Assembly (NCBI RefSeq): GCF_020379485.1
Contig: NW_026016728.1
Location: 33,844-97,843, forward strand
Reading direction: 5' to 3'
Source: Brassica napus
Lineage: Eukaryota; Streptophyta; Magnoliopsida; Brassicales; Brassicaceae
Length of the DNA stretch: 64,000 nucleotides
Numbering within the stretch: the stretch's first letter is position 1; each line of letters starts with the position of its first letter. The translations under genes were made by a program, and so were the position numbers. The notes beneath the pieces were generated by a model. The model was not told where the DNA came from, did no database searches, and saw only the letters and a program-made list of their open reading frames with translations. Below, in pieces: positions 8,400 to 18,770 of the stretch.

Positions 8400-11300
8400 A
8401 GTTCCTTGGCTGTAAGGAAATCTCTTTCTCTTGTATAAAGCTTGAGTGTATAAACAGGTTGTGATGTTGTGATGTGATTGGAAACCTGAGGATTGTTTAA
8501 AAGATTGCTAAAATGAAGTTGCTTTAGAATCTGTCCCAGGATACTTTAAGAGTCTTGTTTGGGTATTGAAATTGTTTAGTATGCTTAGCTCCGGTTCATA
8601 GTGATGCTTGTTGTGATTAATTAAATCTGCTTGCATACATGGAGTGAAACCGAATTTAAAGCTGTTGCATATAGTCTTGTGGCTGTCTTACATTGAAGTA
8701 TTAGATTAATGTCTAAGTACTGAGTAAAGAAGCTCTTAAGAGTGTCTAAGTAACTTGTCTTGAATCTGTTAGGATCTTACTTGTACTTAGAGATTTAGCT
8801 TGCAAAGAATAGAACTTGATAATGCCTTGTGTCTATCTGCTGCATTGCTTGTGATATTGGAAATCAAACTTGATAATTTATTAATCAAGATTTGACATCA
8901 ATACTATTGAAAATGGTTAAATGCTTAATGTCAGTTCTAAATTAACTTGTCTTGTTAAGATGATAGATTATATTATCTAATCATGCTTGCTTTCATGAGT
9001 TAGAAACTGATTAAGATTAATGCATACTGCCTTGTATTGTTGCATTTAGATTAAAATCTAAGTTGCATAAAATTGCCTAAATGCTTTGACTTGAATCTGA
9101 TAAGGTCTTGCTTAGTATTTAGAGAATGGTTGCTTGCATAGATAAGAACTTGACATTGTCTTGATTCTATCTAATGTTATAAAGCTTGAGACATTGGTGA
9201 TCAAACTTGATGAAGTCAAGGATTGATCCCAATGCAATTGTGACTTATCTTTGCTAGAGTTTGAGTGATGTTTCAGGTTCACAAAAGGTGTTCCTAGTTC
9301 ATCATCAAATCCGAGTTGAAAGAGAAAGAATGATGCCCATTGTGTGTACAATGGAGAGGTGTTACAAAAAGGGAGAAGCACAGATGGTTGTAAGACTCAC
9401 TGGTGTTTTTCTCCTTAACATTGCAAGTACCTGAAGAAGAAGCTAACCGGGTCTAGGCAGTGGCGTGCCTATTCAAGAGGGTGCTCAAACTAAGACAGAG
9501 CACTCTTGGCTGTGTGAAGAAGAAGGCTACTCTATCAAGGCGGCTTCTATTGTGAGGTGATTGAAGAAGTAGCTGAAGCATCCACAAGCATTCCATCATG
9601 GTGGCAAATTCAGAAGGGTGATTGCAATAAGAGAAGAAGAAGAAGTGAGGATTCAAGTGGCAACGTTAAGAACCACTCCTCATCACCTTAAACAAGGGAG
9701 TAAACCTAGTCTCATCTATCTTAATATGTCTTGATAGGTTTATCTCCTGATTATACTATGTGCTTTCCCTAATTCCATTAAGAGTTTATAGCTTCTAAGT
9801 AGAATGTCTAGGCTAATTGCACTGAAATTGTTTTGCTGCTGCATTGTCTTATTGATAGTAAGTAATGTCTAGAGTCCCAGAATCTCATGTTCTGTTTATT
9901 GCATTGTCTTGAGTGTTTTCATAGCTTGAATCATCATGAATGTGTTGTAGAATTGAGTAGAATGTCTCTGCTGCTTGCATCATGATTGATAAGTTATTTT
10001 GCATACATAAACATATCTCAAACTGTCTAAGTTCAATCCTATTGTTATCTGATGCTATTGCCTATGTTTAATCCATCAATGAAAGTCTTGCATCAATTAG
10101 AAATTGTCTAAGTTGCTTGCATCATTGGTTTTGATTGAAACTGTTGTGCATAGCCTTAATATTGCTCATGGATTGAACCTGTTGCATTCATATAGCTAAT
10201 GCTTTAAGATTGTGCATTCATGTAGTAATGCATTTAAAAATGAGCCTAAATTGCAAATGTACTGATGTAAACTTTGCATTTAGAGAACTTAAGTATAGAA
10301 CTTGCATTGTCATTGTTAGAAATTGAAATCTGCTTGTCTTGACTCAGTCCAGTTCTGATTGTTGCTATGTCATAGTTAAATCCATCAGTGATGTCTTATA
10401 AGCATTTAGAAGTATGTCTAAGCTACTTGAATCATTGGCTTTGATAAAACTAGTGAGCATAAGCATGAGTTGAGTCACTCTTGTCATCTTGATTGCATAA
10501 GTATCATCTAGACTTGTGTTCCATTTGGATTGAATCTGTTTCATTCATATAGTTAGTGTGTAACCTAATGCATTCATCTATTGTTGCATTTAAAAAAAAA
10601 ACAAAACTGAATTGATTGTCTTTGCTTGATTGTCTTGATTGTCTAGCTTGTCTCAAGTATCCTATATTATTGTGGCATTGGTGATCAAACAGGATGGATA
10701 ATCTTGGTTTGATCCCAGTGGGATGATCTGATCTTGCATTGAGTTGTGGTGGTGTTAGGTACACAAGGAATGTGATACATGTAACTCGCCAACAATCAAG
10801 AATGTAAAGACAAAGATCTTGTGCCATTGCATATCATCACTAGGACATGTTAGTCCATAATCTACAGGAAGTGTAGTGTGATTGAGTATGCAATGAGAGA
10901 TGGCCATTGCATAATACCATTGGACATATCTAGTCCTTAGTCTACAGGAAGTGTAGCATGGGTCATTATGCAATGAGAGGCGTGTCTTGTGAGACTCTCT
11001 ATGGTGATTCAAACATCCTAATTCCTGGTTAAGGAAGAGAGAAAACTCACAAGAAGAAAGCTATCATAAAAGATGATAGTTATTAGACCATGGAGATGCA
11101 TAGGATCATCACAAGCTTAGCTCCTTCTAGTCTTGGTTCTAAGCTTGAGGGGGAGTCTTAATGCATATGATCCATGGTCAGTAACAAGTCTTTGCAAAGG
11201 CTTCTACAAGGATCATCAACCGGACCAAGACAGTGGCGTGTCTAGGCAAGAGGCTGTTCAGAGCAGTCTTGGCTGTTCAGAGCAGTCTTGGCGAGTGAAG

Positions 11301-11600
11301 AAGAACGCTCTCCATCAATGCGGCTTCAATGAGAGGTGATTGAGGAGAAGCTGATGAATCCATTCTGCCTTTCCAAAAAGTTGGTGATGCCATGAAGATG
11401 GTGCATTGGCTGAGTTAGGAAACTCACAAAAACACAAGGGAAGTTCCCTTAGACTTTTAAACCTTTTTATCCATCTTATTCATTGCTTGTGCTTGAAAAG
11501 ATACATAAAATGATTATGATTGAATTGTGAGATTGTGTGCATCAAGTGTGATGCAGGATATTCATTTTCTTGTTTTTAATAGGTACTGATGCACCTTTGG
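8400..11600 (+). repeat. L1 internal region built from diverged duplicated modules
   Basis: AT-rich non-coding sequence. One module (about 8755-8930, again 9070-9260 and in part 10615-10770) shares phrases such as CATTGGTGATCAAAC and TTGATCCCA. A second (about 9449-9600, again 11220-11365) shares AGTGGCGTG, AAGAGG, TCTTGGC, GCGGCTTC and GAGGTGATTGA. The modules alternate, so an ancestral block of about 1.8 kb seems to have been duplicated. A 19-bp unit is itself doubled at 11249-11286 in L1 but single in L2. No coding signal was seen. Confidence 0.6.
10824..10976 (+). other. Tandem pair of three-way-junction RNA folds in L1
   Basis: Unit 1 (10825-10895): outer arms CATTGCATA / TATGCAATG, inner hairpin GGAC..GTCC (10843-10856), inner hairpin CTACA-GGAAG-TGTAG (10862-10876). 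Unit 2 (10905-10975): outer arms CATTGCATAAT / ATTATGCAATG, extended by ACC/GGT, with the same two inner hairpins (10922-10936, 10942-10956). All arms are exact complements. The pair recurs in L2 at 46828-46978. This could be a packaging, dimerisation or priming signal; function is inference. Confidence 0.65.
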
Positions 11601-11648
11601 GATAATGTATCAGGTACCATTGCTTGAGCCTCACTAAAGGTGTTCCTG

Positions 11649-11880
11649 GTCATTTCCTAGCTTCTCTAAGGTGGCTGTGAAGTCTGTTGAGAGGGGGAGA
11701 TTCAAACCAGTTCTATGAAGAGGGCAAGCCGTGTGTGAAGTGTTGATCAACCTCACTGGTGTTTTGAAGATGATCTGGTCGTGTCCTAGCTTCTCTAAGA
11801 TGGCTGAGAAGTCAGTTGAGAGGGGGAGACTTCAAACCGGTTCCATGAAGAGGTGAAGCTGAAGTGTGAAGTGTGCGCAA
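11649..11880 (+). repeat. Tandem duplication near the L1 3' end
   Basis: Two diverged copies of a block of about 110-125 bp (TCCTAGCTTCTCTAAGRTGGC, then GTTGAGAGGGGGAGA, then TTCAAACC) at about 11649-11745 and 11774-11880. L2 has a single copy at about 47660-47760. Each copy contains a purine run GAGAGGGGGAGA resembling a second polypurine tract. Confidence 0.75.
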
Positions 11881-12005
11881 AGCTGTGAAGAGTTGCTGCA
11901 CCTATTAGGCCGTGATCCAGAGCTTCTTGTGTCCAACCACACTGGTTCTAAGGCACAAGAGCTCACTGGCCAATCCCTAGGCTTTGGAGAGCTCTACTCT
12001 TTTTC

Positions 12006-12116
12006 CCTTGCAAGGTTTTGTCCCAATGGGTTTTCCTTGTAAGGTTTTTAATGAGGGAGACTCTTCAGAGTTCCAAGCTTGGCTCAGGATCTCCTAAAGT
12101 CAAGCTTGAGGGGGAG
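12006..12116 (+). other. L1 3' double-hairpin element and polypurine tract
   Basis: Hairpin 1 at 12006-12044 (CCTTGCAAGG / CCTTGTAAGG, loop with CCCAATGGG). Hairpin 2 at 12074-12108 (CAAGCTTGGCT / AGTCAAGCTTG, inner AGGA/TCCT). The polypurine tract is 12109-12116. Both stems differ in sequence from those of the coding elements yet stay paired. Confidence 0.85.
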
Positions 12117-13068
12117 TGTTGAACTGAAGAGAAGATGGAGCTTGTACAATGATAGGGCAAGCTCTAGAAGATGTCTAGAAGAGTTCAATCAAGCTTCAGA
12201 AGTGTTCTGAAGAAGTTATCTTGTGAAGATAAGTCTAGGAAAGACTTAGACTGATCATGTGAGGGCTTTGGAGGAGTTAGAGAGAAGATGGAAGTGTGGT
12301 GCAAAGATAGGGCCAAGTCCAGGAGGGACTTAGAAGAGTATTTGGGCGAGTGTGCAAACTTAGGGACTGGCTGTACGGATTTGGTATGGACGTTGTACGG
12401 ACCGTACGGATCCGTACGGACCGAGACATCCCGAAAGTTCACCAGTCAACCATTTGAGCACATTTGGAGTTGGTGCAAAAATAGGGCACTGGTGAAACTC
12501 TTAAGAGAAGAAGACAAAGGAGAGGCTGGCGAGTGACAGGCTGGAAAGGAGAGTCTCTTGCTGTAAAGTAAAAGCAAAAGGAGACCATGTATCTAGCAAA
12601 AGAAGTGGGCAGATTCATGGGAGCCTTTAGCTAGCCAATAAGGAGCCAGCCTTCCCTTGACCAGATTCAAATGGACCAATTATCCATCAGGAACAGCACA
12701 GCCACGACCAAGACCATCTGTCCATATCATCCATTCATTTAAATTCAAGTTATAACAGCCCTTAGATTTAGGTTTATGATTGCAAGTTGTAAAGAGCATA
12801 TATAAGCTCATAAGTGATGTTTTGTAACTCTTAAGTGAGTAAGGGGGTTTCCCTTCTCCTTCTCTAATCTGAAACACTTTCTCTTAGTCTCTCTAGTCTC
12901 TCATCCTGAATCTCTATACACGTTCTCAGTCTTGTTACTAATCTCTTAAATACTTAGACACACAAACACTCATTAAACTTCCTTTCTCTCAAATCGCTTC
13001 CAAGCTCTCTCTCTTTACCCATTTGGGTTTCATACACACATACAACCTGAGTACTCTTAAATCTCATA
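12117..13068 (+). repeat. L1 3' LTR
   Basis: 952 bp, TGTTGAACTG ... AATCTCATA. GTACGG cluster at 12371-12422. It is followed directly by the C3 LTR remnant. Confidence 0.93.
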
Positions 13069-13135
13069 TTCATCTCTTCCTCTAATATCTCAACTCCCTT
13101 AGCTCCTCTTCTCATATACTTAACTCTGATCAACA
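13069..13135 (-). repeat. C3 3' LTR remnant
   Basis: 67 bp matching 18623-18689, the U3 start of the C3 LTR. The rest is missing because of the L1 insertion and the later deletion. Confidence 0.9.
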
Positions 13136-13243
13136 CTCCCCCTCAAGCTTAGCTTTGTGAAAGCCTAAGCTTGGACAGCTATGAGATCTTCCTCATTAAA
13201 AACCTTACCAAGGAAAACCCATTGGGATAAAACCTTGATAAGG
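13136..13243 (-). other. C3 polypurine tract and 3' double-hairpin element
   Basis: Polypurine tract 13136-13143. Hairpin 2 at 13144-13173 (CAAGCTTAG, one-base bulge, CTTT, loop CAC, AAAG, CTAAGCTTG). Hairpin 1 at 13203-13243 (CCTTATCAAGG / CCTTGGTAAGG, 11 bp fully paired including a U-G). Confidence 0.87.
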
Positions 13244-13276
13244 GAAAAAGAGTAAAGACCTCACAGCCAAAGGGGA

Positions 13277-16200
13277 TCAGCTCCTTCTCTTCCCAAGATC
13301 AATGAGGCCCAACCTGATGTGAATGGACTCCATTGTCTTCTGTCTTGCAGCCTTGGTGAACACATCAGCCAACTGATCTTCACTCCTTGTGTAGCATGGC
13401 AAGATAACTCCTAAGATGATCATCTGCCTCACCTTGTGGCAATCCACTTCAATGTGCTTGGTTCTCTCATGGAACACCGAGTTGGAGGCAATGTGGATGG
13501 CAGCTTGGTTATCACAATGCATAGTCATTGGCGTGGCTTGATCAATCTCTAAATGCTTCAAGATGCCCTTGATCCACACCAGCTCGTTGGTCAGCTTCAG
13601 CATAGCTCTATACTCAGCTTCTGCACTAGAGCAAGACACCACCTTCTGCTTCTTACTCTTCCAAGTAACCAAGTTGCCTCCAATGAATGTGCAATAGCCT
13701 GTGGTTGATCTCCTGTCTGCTCTATCACCAGCCCAATCCGCATCACAGTATCCAACCACTTCAGTGCTCCCATTGCAACCCATCCATACTCCTTGATCAG
13801 GTGAGCCATTGAGATACATCAAGATCCTCTCCACCTTGCGCCAATGATGCTCCTTAGGCACTTGCATGTGTTGACTCACCTGATTCACAGCAAAGCAAAT
13901 GTCAGGCCTAGTTATGGTAAGGTAAATCAATTTGCCAACTAGCTTTCTATAGAGTTTAGGATCCTGATAAGGTTTGCTGTCTTCAATCTCCCCCTCTCGT
14001 GGGACTTTGTAGCCATCCTCCATAGGCATCCTTGCTGTCTTGCCTCCATAAGCACCTGCACCTTTCAAAAGATCAAGTGTATACTTCCTTTGGGACATGA
14101 ACAAACCTTCCTTGGATCTACATATCTCAATTCCAAGAAAGTATTTCATTTCTCCCAAGTCTTTAATCTCAAACATGGATTTAAGGAACTCCTTGGTTGC
14201 TATGATACCTTCCTTATCACTTCCTGTGATAACGATATCATCAACATACACAAGGAGTGCAATCATACCTGAGGGAGTAGTGAGAGTGAAGAGGGTGTGA
14301 TCTAGTTCAGACTTCTTGAAGCCTCGGCCATTCAGAGTAGTACTCAGCTTGTTGTACCAAGCTCTTGGTGATTGCTTCAGTCCATAGATAGCTTTCTTCA
14401 GTCTCAACACATTTCCTCTTTTCACTAAGTGTTCCAAGCCTGGAGGTGGATGCATATACACTTCATCCTCCAGCTCTCCTTGTAGGAATGCATTCTTCAC
14501 ATCCATTTGCCATAAGCCCCATCCAAGGTTCACAGCCAAGCTTAATACAATCCGGATTGTGTGTAGTTTAGCTACTGGTGCAAAGGTCTCAATGTAATCC
14601 TCTCCATAAGTTTGAGTGAAACCTCTTGCAACCAATCTTGACTTCTTCCTCTCAACTGTTCCATCAGCCTTATACTTGATTGTGAAGATCCATCTACTAG
14701 TCACAGCCTTCTTCCCTTTTGGTAACTCACTCTCATACCATGTATCATTCTTGATCATAGCCCCTGCCTCAGCTCCAACTGATTCCTTCCATTCCTTATC
14801 CATTACTGCCTCTTCATAGCTTCTTGGAATGTAATTCTCATCCAAGTTTACCATAAAAGCACAATGTTCTTCAAGGTATTGAGCAAAGGAGCACACAGCT
14901 TGAGAGGGATGCTCCACAGCTTGGGCATTGTAGTACACTCGCGTGTTTACCCAACTGGAAGGATCCTTCCTCAGCCTTGTGCTTCTTCTCAATACAGGTT
15001 GTTCTTGTTCTTGAACCGGTTCATCTTGTGTACTTGGTTCTTGAACTCCACTCTGATGTTCTTCATCTTCTTGGCTTTGCTCACCTTGATGATGAGAACC
15101 TGAGTTGATCTCTTCTCCTTCTTCACTCAAGCCGACTCCTTCTTGGCCATTTTCTTGAGTTTCAGGTTCACTTCCCCCCTCATGATCAAGGTGAGGTGTT
15201 TGTGTAGCTCTAAGCGGTTCATTGGAGCTTCCTCCCTGGCCTCCACCACTCGCAGACTGATCCTGGTTCATCCTGATGCCTAGACCCTCTAGGATAGTCC
15301 TTAAGACTCCAGCCTTATCTGATGTGAGATCCTTCAATTCCTCTTGATTCTTCTCCTCATAGTACCCTCTTTCTTCAATGAACTTCACATCTCTAGATAC
15401 AAGTACTCTTCTAGCTTCTGGATCATAACACTTGTATCCTTTTTGAGTTGTTGAGTAGCCAATGAACATTGCCTTCCTGCTTCTTGCTTCTAACTTGTTT
15501 CTCAACTCTCCTGGTACCAGCACATAGCATAAACACCCAAATACTCTTAAGTACTCTACTGATGGCTTGTGCGTGTTGAGAACCTGAAATGGTGCTTGAT
15601 CCTTTAGCACCTTGGTGGGAATCCGGTTGATCAAGTAGCATGCCGTTGCAACTGCATCACTCCAAAATCTCTTTGGGACATTGGCTTGAAACATCAGTGA
15701 TCTAGCAACCTCCATCAAGTGCCTGTTCTTCCTCTCAGCCACCCCATTCTGTTGTGGAGTATAAGGACAGCTTGTTTGATGCAAGATCCCATGATGGTTT
15801 AGATGGCTTTTGAACGCATAGCTTGTGTACTCTCCTCCATTATCTGATCTAAAAATTTTAATCTTGGCATGATAATGGTTAGTCACATAAGCTTGAAAGT
15901 TCTTAAATGCATCTATCACTCTATCTTTTGATGGGATTAAAGTTAACCAGGTGTATTTGGATTTTTCATCAATGAATGTCACAAAGTATTTATGATTATC
16001 CCTAGATATGCAAGGTGCAGTCCAAACATCAGAATGTATAAGATCAAAGCACTTATCATAAACACTAGTAGAGTTTGGAAAAACAGTTTTACAATGCTTG
16101 CCTAAAATGCAAGCTTCACAATCCTTATTCTCAAATAAAAACACCTGGTAAATCAAGTTCAAAGCCCTACTATGGGGATGTCCTAATCTAGCATGCCACA

Positions 16201-17827
16201 ATGCATTTTTATTTAAACTAGAAGCAGAAGTAAATGAGCATTTGTGATTGGAAACAGGTTCAAGTTCTTCAAGCAAATACAACTCTCCTTTAGTGATTCC
16301 TTTTCCAATCATTTGGCTGCTCTCAATATCCTGAAACTTCACATCATTAGGACTGAATATAACATTGCAATTCAAATCAGTTGTGCACTTCTTGACAGAT
16401 AACAAGTTGGATGTGAAATCAGGCATATAGAAAGCTCTAGAGTTTTTGTCAAACAATTTCAAGTTTCCTATTCCTCTAATAGGTATCTTATCTCCATTTG
16501 CAATCATAACATGTCCATTAGTTGGTTCTATATCTTTAATCAGATTTGTATCACTAATCATGTGATGAGATGCACCAGAATCAACAATTAATGGCTTAGT
16601 TATGTTGCTAGCAGTGTGACACAGGTTCAATGGTGATCTAAATGCTTTAAGCTCATGATACATCCTAGCATTTCTATCAAAGGTGTACTCGGCTCTAGCA
16701 TTGTCACTACACTTAATGCTATTCATCCTAGCAATGTCAGTAACATATGGAGTATTATCTATAGTCCTAGCTATCATTGATGCACCAAATGAGTACCCAT
16801 GAATGTTACCATTCTCCTTGAGCATTTTGATGAGTGCATCCATCTCGGATCTCCTTATGAAGTCCTGATCATTGCCGCGGATGTTAGGAGTCGCTGAGTA
16901 TGTCACCAGTGCCTTGCCATCACCCTCACGTCCCTCTCCTTCAGCTCCACGGTTAGATGGTCCTGCTCCATCAGATACATGCGCCCTTGCCTCCCTTTCC
17001 TTCATGAACTTCGCCGGCTTCAAATGAGGATGAAGTATCCAGCATTGGCTCTTCTTGTGTCCATGCTTCTTGCAATGATCACAGTTGCCATTGAACTTCC
17101 TATCCTCATACTTGCCGTGTGCTGCTTTGTTGGCTTGTGGAGTCTCTTCATGATCAGATTGCACAGCATTAGCAAGAGACAGCTCCCCCTTGCCTCCAAA
17201 CAAGCCAATGGAGCCTTGCTCCTTTTGTATCTGAGCACACGCCTCCTCTAGATCAGGTAGCTTCTCGGACCTCAACATGTGCTGGATTAGACCAGTGTAG
17301 CTTGGATTCAGCGTGAGTAGAAGCCCAAAGACCTTGTCCTGCTCACGCCTCTCATTTAGGAGCTCTGGATCAAGTGTACTTGGCCAAAGCATCTCCAACT
17401 CAGACCACAGTGACCGGAACCTTCCCAAATGCTTGGTAAACTCCATGTCTTCTTGAGACAACCCATTGATTGCCTTCTTTACTTCAAACACCCGGCTCAG
17501 ATTGGAAGTGTTTCCATACACCTTCTTCAGTGTGTCCCACAGCTCCTTGGCTGTCTCACAGTAGCTATAAGCATCCAGTATAGCTGGCTCTAACGAGGCA
17601 TGAAGAACTGACATCACCATCATGTCTTCTTGCTGCCACTTCTCAGCTTCACTCTCCGAGACACTCTCCTTGTCTCCTTCTTGGGTAATCAGCTTAGGAG
17701 CCTCACCAGACGTGATGTGCTTCCATAAGCCCTTGCTTCCCACAGCAGTCTTCACCATCCTAGACCATACTAGGTAGTTACTTCCCTTGAAAGTCACCGC
17801 AACCTTCATCTTCATCCCGCTTTCCAT
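13277..17827 (-). CDS. C3 Gag-Pol polyprotein, uninterrupted
   Basis: 1516-codon copia polyprotein. The start is taken at ATG 17827 (MESGMKMKVAV), the same start as C7; the frame is open 30 nt further upstream only with a non-ATG codon. Order: Gag with a UBN2-like core (about residues 5-200), CCHC zinc knuckle CDHCKKHGHKKSQC (about 248-261) that binds RNA, aspartic protease DSGASHHM (about 415), integrase zinc finger (about 545) and Asp/Asp/Glu core, a variable acidic linker, RT with YVDD (14237-14248, about residue 1194) and RNase H (DADWAGD, SSAEAEYRA, CDNQAA) to the stop. No internal stop. The element can still encode proteins but cannot replicate itself normally, as its 3' LTR is destroyed; it might supply proteins in trans. 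Confidence 0.95.
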   Translation of the reverse strand: MESGMKMKVAVTFKGSNYLVWSRMVKTAVGSKGLWKHITSGEAPKLITQEGDKESVSESEAEKWQQEDMMVMSVLHASLEPAILDAYSYCETAKELWDTLKKVYGNTSNLSRVFEVKKAINGLSQEDMEFTKHLGRFRSLWSELEMLWPSTLDPELLNERREQDKVFGLLLTLNPSYTGLIQHMLRSEKLPDLEEACAQIQKEQGSIGLFGGKGELSLANAVQSDHEETPQANKAAHGKYEDRKFNGNCDHCKKHGHKKSQCWILHPHLKPAKFMKEREARAHVSDGAGPSNRGAEGEGREGDGKALVTYSATPNIRGNDQDFIRRSEMDALIKMLKENGNIHGYSFGASMIARTIDNTPYVTDIARMNSIKCSDNARAEYTFDRNARMYHELKAFRSPLNLCHTASNITKPLIVDSGASHHMISDTNLIKDIEPTNGHVMIANGDKIPIRGIGNLKLFDKNSRAFYMPDFTSNLLSVKKCTTDLNCNVIFSPNDVKFQDIESSQMIGKGITKGELYLLEELEPVSNHKCSFTSASSLNKNALWHARLGHPHSRALNLIYQVFLFENKDCEACILGKHCKTVFPNSTSVYDKCFDLIHSDVWTAPCISRDNHKYFVTFIDEKSKYTWLTLIPSKDRVIDAFKNFQAYVTNHYHAKIKIFRSDNGGEYTSYAFKSHLNHHGILHQTSCPYTPQQNGVAERKNRHLMEVARSLMFQANVPKRFWSDAVATACYLINRIPTKVLKDQAPFQVLNTHKPSVEYLRVFGCLCYVLVPGELRNKLEARSRKAMFIGYSTTQKGYKCYDPEARRVLVSRDVKFIEERGYYEEKNQEELKDLTSDKAGVLRTILEGLGIRMNQDQSASGGGQGGSSNEPLRATQTPHLDHEGGSEPETQENGQEGVGLSEEGEEINSGSHHQGEQSQEDEEHQSGVQEPSTQDEPVQEQEQPVLRRSTRLRKDPSSWVNTRVYYNAQAVEHPSQAVCSFAQYLEEHCAFMVNLDENYIPRSYEEAVMDKEWKESVGAEAGAMIKNDTWYESELPKGKKAVTSRWIFTIKYKADGTVERKKSRLVARGFTQTYGEDYIETFAPVAKLHTIRIVLSLAVNLGWGLWQMDVKNAFLQGELEDEVYMHPPPGLEHLVKRGNVLRLKKAIYGLKQSPRAWYNKLSTTLNGRGFKKSELDHTLFTLTTPSGMIALLVYVDDIVITGSDKEGIIATKEFLKSMFEIKDLGEMKYFLGIEICRSKEGLFMSQRKYTLDLLKGAGAYGGKTARMPMEDGYKVPREGEIEDSKPYQDPKLYRKLVGKLIYLTITRPDICFAVNQVSQHMQVPKEHHWRKVERILMYLNGSPDQGVWMGCNGSTEVVGYCDADWAGDRADRRSTTGYCTFIGGNLVTWKSKKQKVVSCSSAEAEYRAMLKLTNELVWIKGILKHLEIDQATPMTMHCDNQAAIHIASNSVFHERTKHIEVDCHKVRQMIILGVILPCYTRSEDQLADVFTKAARQKTMESIHIRLGLIDLGKRRS

Positions 17828-18081
17828 CTTCAACAGCTTCACTTCAATAGCTTGCAAAAGACTTGATCTTGGACCTTAGATTCGCAACACCAGCTTCCCC
17901 ACCTTGTTTCTTGTCTTGTGTCTTCAAAGAACCTCCAAAGAACCAGAAAAGATCTCCCAAAAGTAGCTGAACCCTTTGTGATGTCGAAACTCTCAAGAAC
18001 ACTCCAAACACACTCACTTGATCTCTTAAAGCTTCACGTTTGAATCTTTAAGAGAAACACCAAAGAACTCAGATTGAAATC

Positions 18082-18099
18082 AACCTGGCTCTGATACCA
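18082..18099 (-). other. C3 primer-binding site
   Basis: TGGTATCAGAGCCAGGTT in minus sense, adjacent to the 5' LTR. Confidence 0.93.
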
Positions 18100-18689
18100 T
18101 ATGACTTTTGAGAAATGTAAGATAGAATCTGAGTTTATAAGAGAATAAGAGATAGATTAAGAAAGAGTAAGAGATTATGAGACTAATGGAGAATCATTGT
18201 GAAATGTGTAGAGAGATTTAGTGATTAGAACTGTCTAACTTTCATTAATGATCTTGGGTTACAATATATAGCAAGGGGAGCTTAGGGTTTTCGATTACAA
18301 AGGATAAGGAAAGCATGTGAAGTCAAAAGGAGGAGGAGCCTATATTTGAATCCGGCCAATGAGCTTCTTCAAGTGTGTGAGGCATCTAGCATCTTCCCAT
18401 AGATGCTGTTTACTTTCCAGTCCATGCCAGACTGTCAGTCCGCGCCTGAGCTCTTCTTCCTCCGCGGTCTTATCCACTCCAAACCTTATCCTCCTCTCCA
18501 CTAAGTTACCTTGGTAACTTAGTTTTACCTTGGTGAGTTTGGTTGATGTCCTATGTACGGATGGTACGGCCTGTACGGCCTTGTACGGATCACTCAACCC
18601 AAACTCACCTCTTCTTCCATACTTCATCTCTTCCTCTAATATCTCAACTCCCTTAGCTCCTCTTCTCATATACTTAACTCTGATCAACA
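18100..18689 (-). repeat. C3 5' LTR
   Basis: 590 bp, minus sense TGTTGATCAG ... AAAGTCATA. Four GTACGG-type sites at 18551-18590, conserved TTTTGACTTCACATGC block at about 18312-18327, TATA-like CTATATATT at about 18263-18271. It is followed by C4 sequence at 18690. Confidence 0.93.
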
Positions 18690-18770
18690 GTATTCAGGCC
18701 AGATGATGTTGAGTTCCAAGAATTGAAGACTGGAAGGGTCATTGGGAGAGGAGACAGCAAGAATAATCTA
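18690..18770 (+). pseudogene. C4 pol piece 1: protease to integrase linker
   Basis: 81 bp encoding [20 protein letters not shown]..., the segment between protease and the integrase zinc finger. It joins 29863 after removal of C5 and one ATCTA copy, reading NNLY then QLQLAK. Confidence 0.88.

Larger units (their letters stand above)
7199..13068 (+). mobile_element. L1: non-coding LARD-type LTR retrotransposon
   Basis: Plus-strand element with a truncated 5' LTR (7199-7978), PBS (7979-7996), a 4.1-kb internal region without gag or pol, a polypurine tract (12109-12116) and a full 3' LTR (12117-13068). The shared 780 bp of the two LTRs differ at two positions by eye. LTR termini are TG..TA. It inserted in the C3 3' LTR; the right target copy would be TTCAT at 13069-13073, the left one was deleted. 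L2 is a second member, colinear inside. With no enzymes encoded it must have been copied by another element's proteins, so it is non-autonomous. Confidence 0.9.
13069..18689 (-). mobile_element. C3: Ty1/copia element with intact gag-pol but broken 3' LTR
   Basis: Minus-strand element: 5' LTR 18100-18689, PBS 18082-18099, gag-pol 17827-13277, hairpins and polypurine tract 13243-13136, and only the first 67 bp of the 3' LTR (13135-13069), because L1 inserted there. It sits in the C4 element, which resumes at 18690 (GTATT). The second target-site copy and the C4 sequence further left were lost in the deletion that produced the 7182-7200 junction. LTR termini are TG..TA. Confidence 0.92.
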
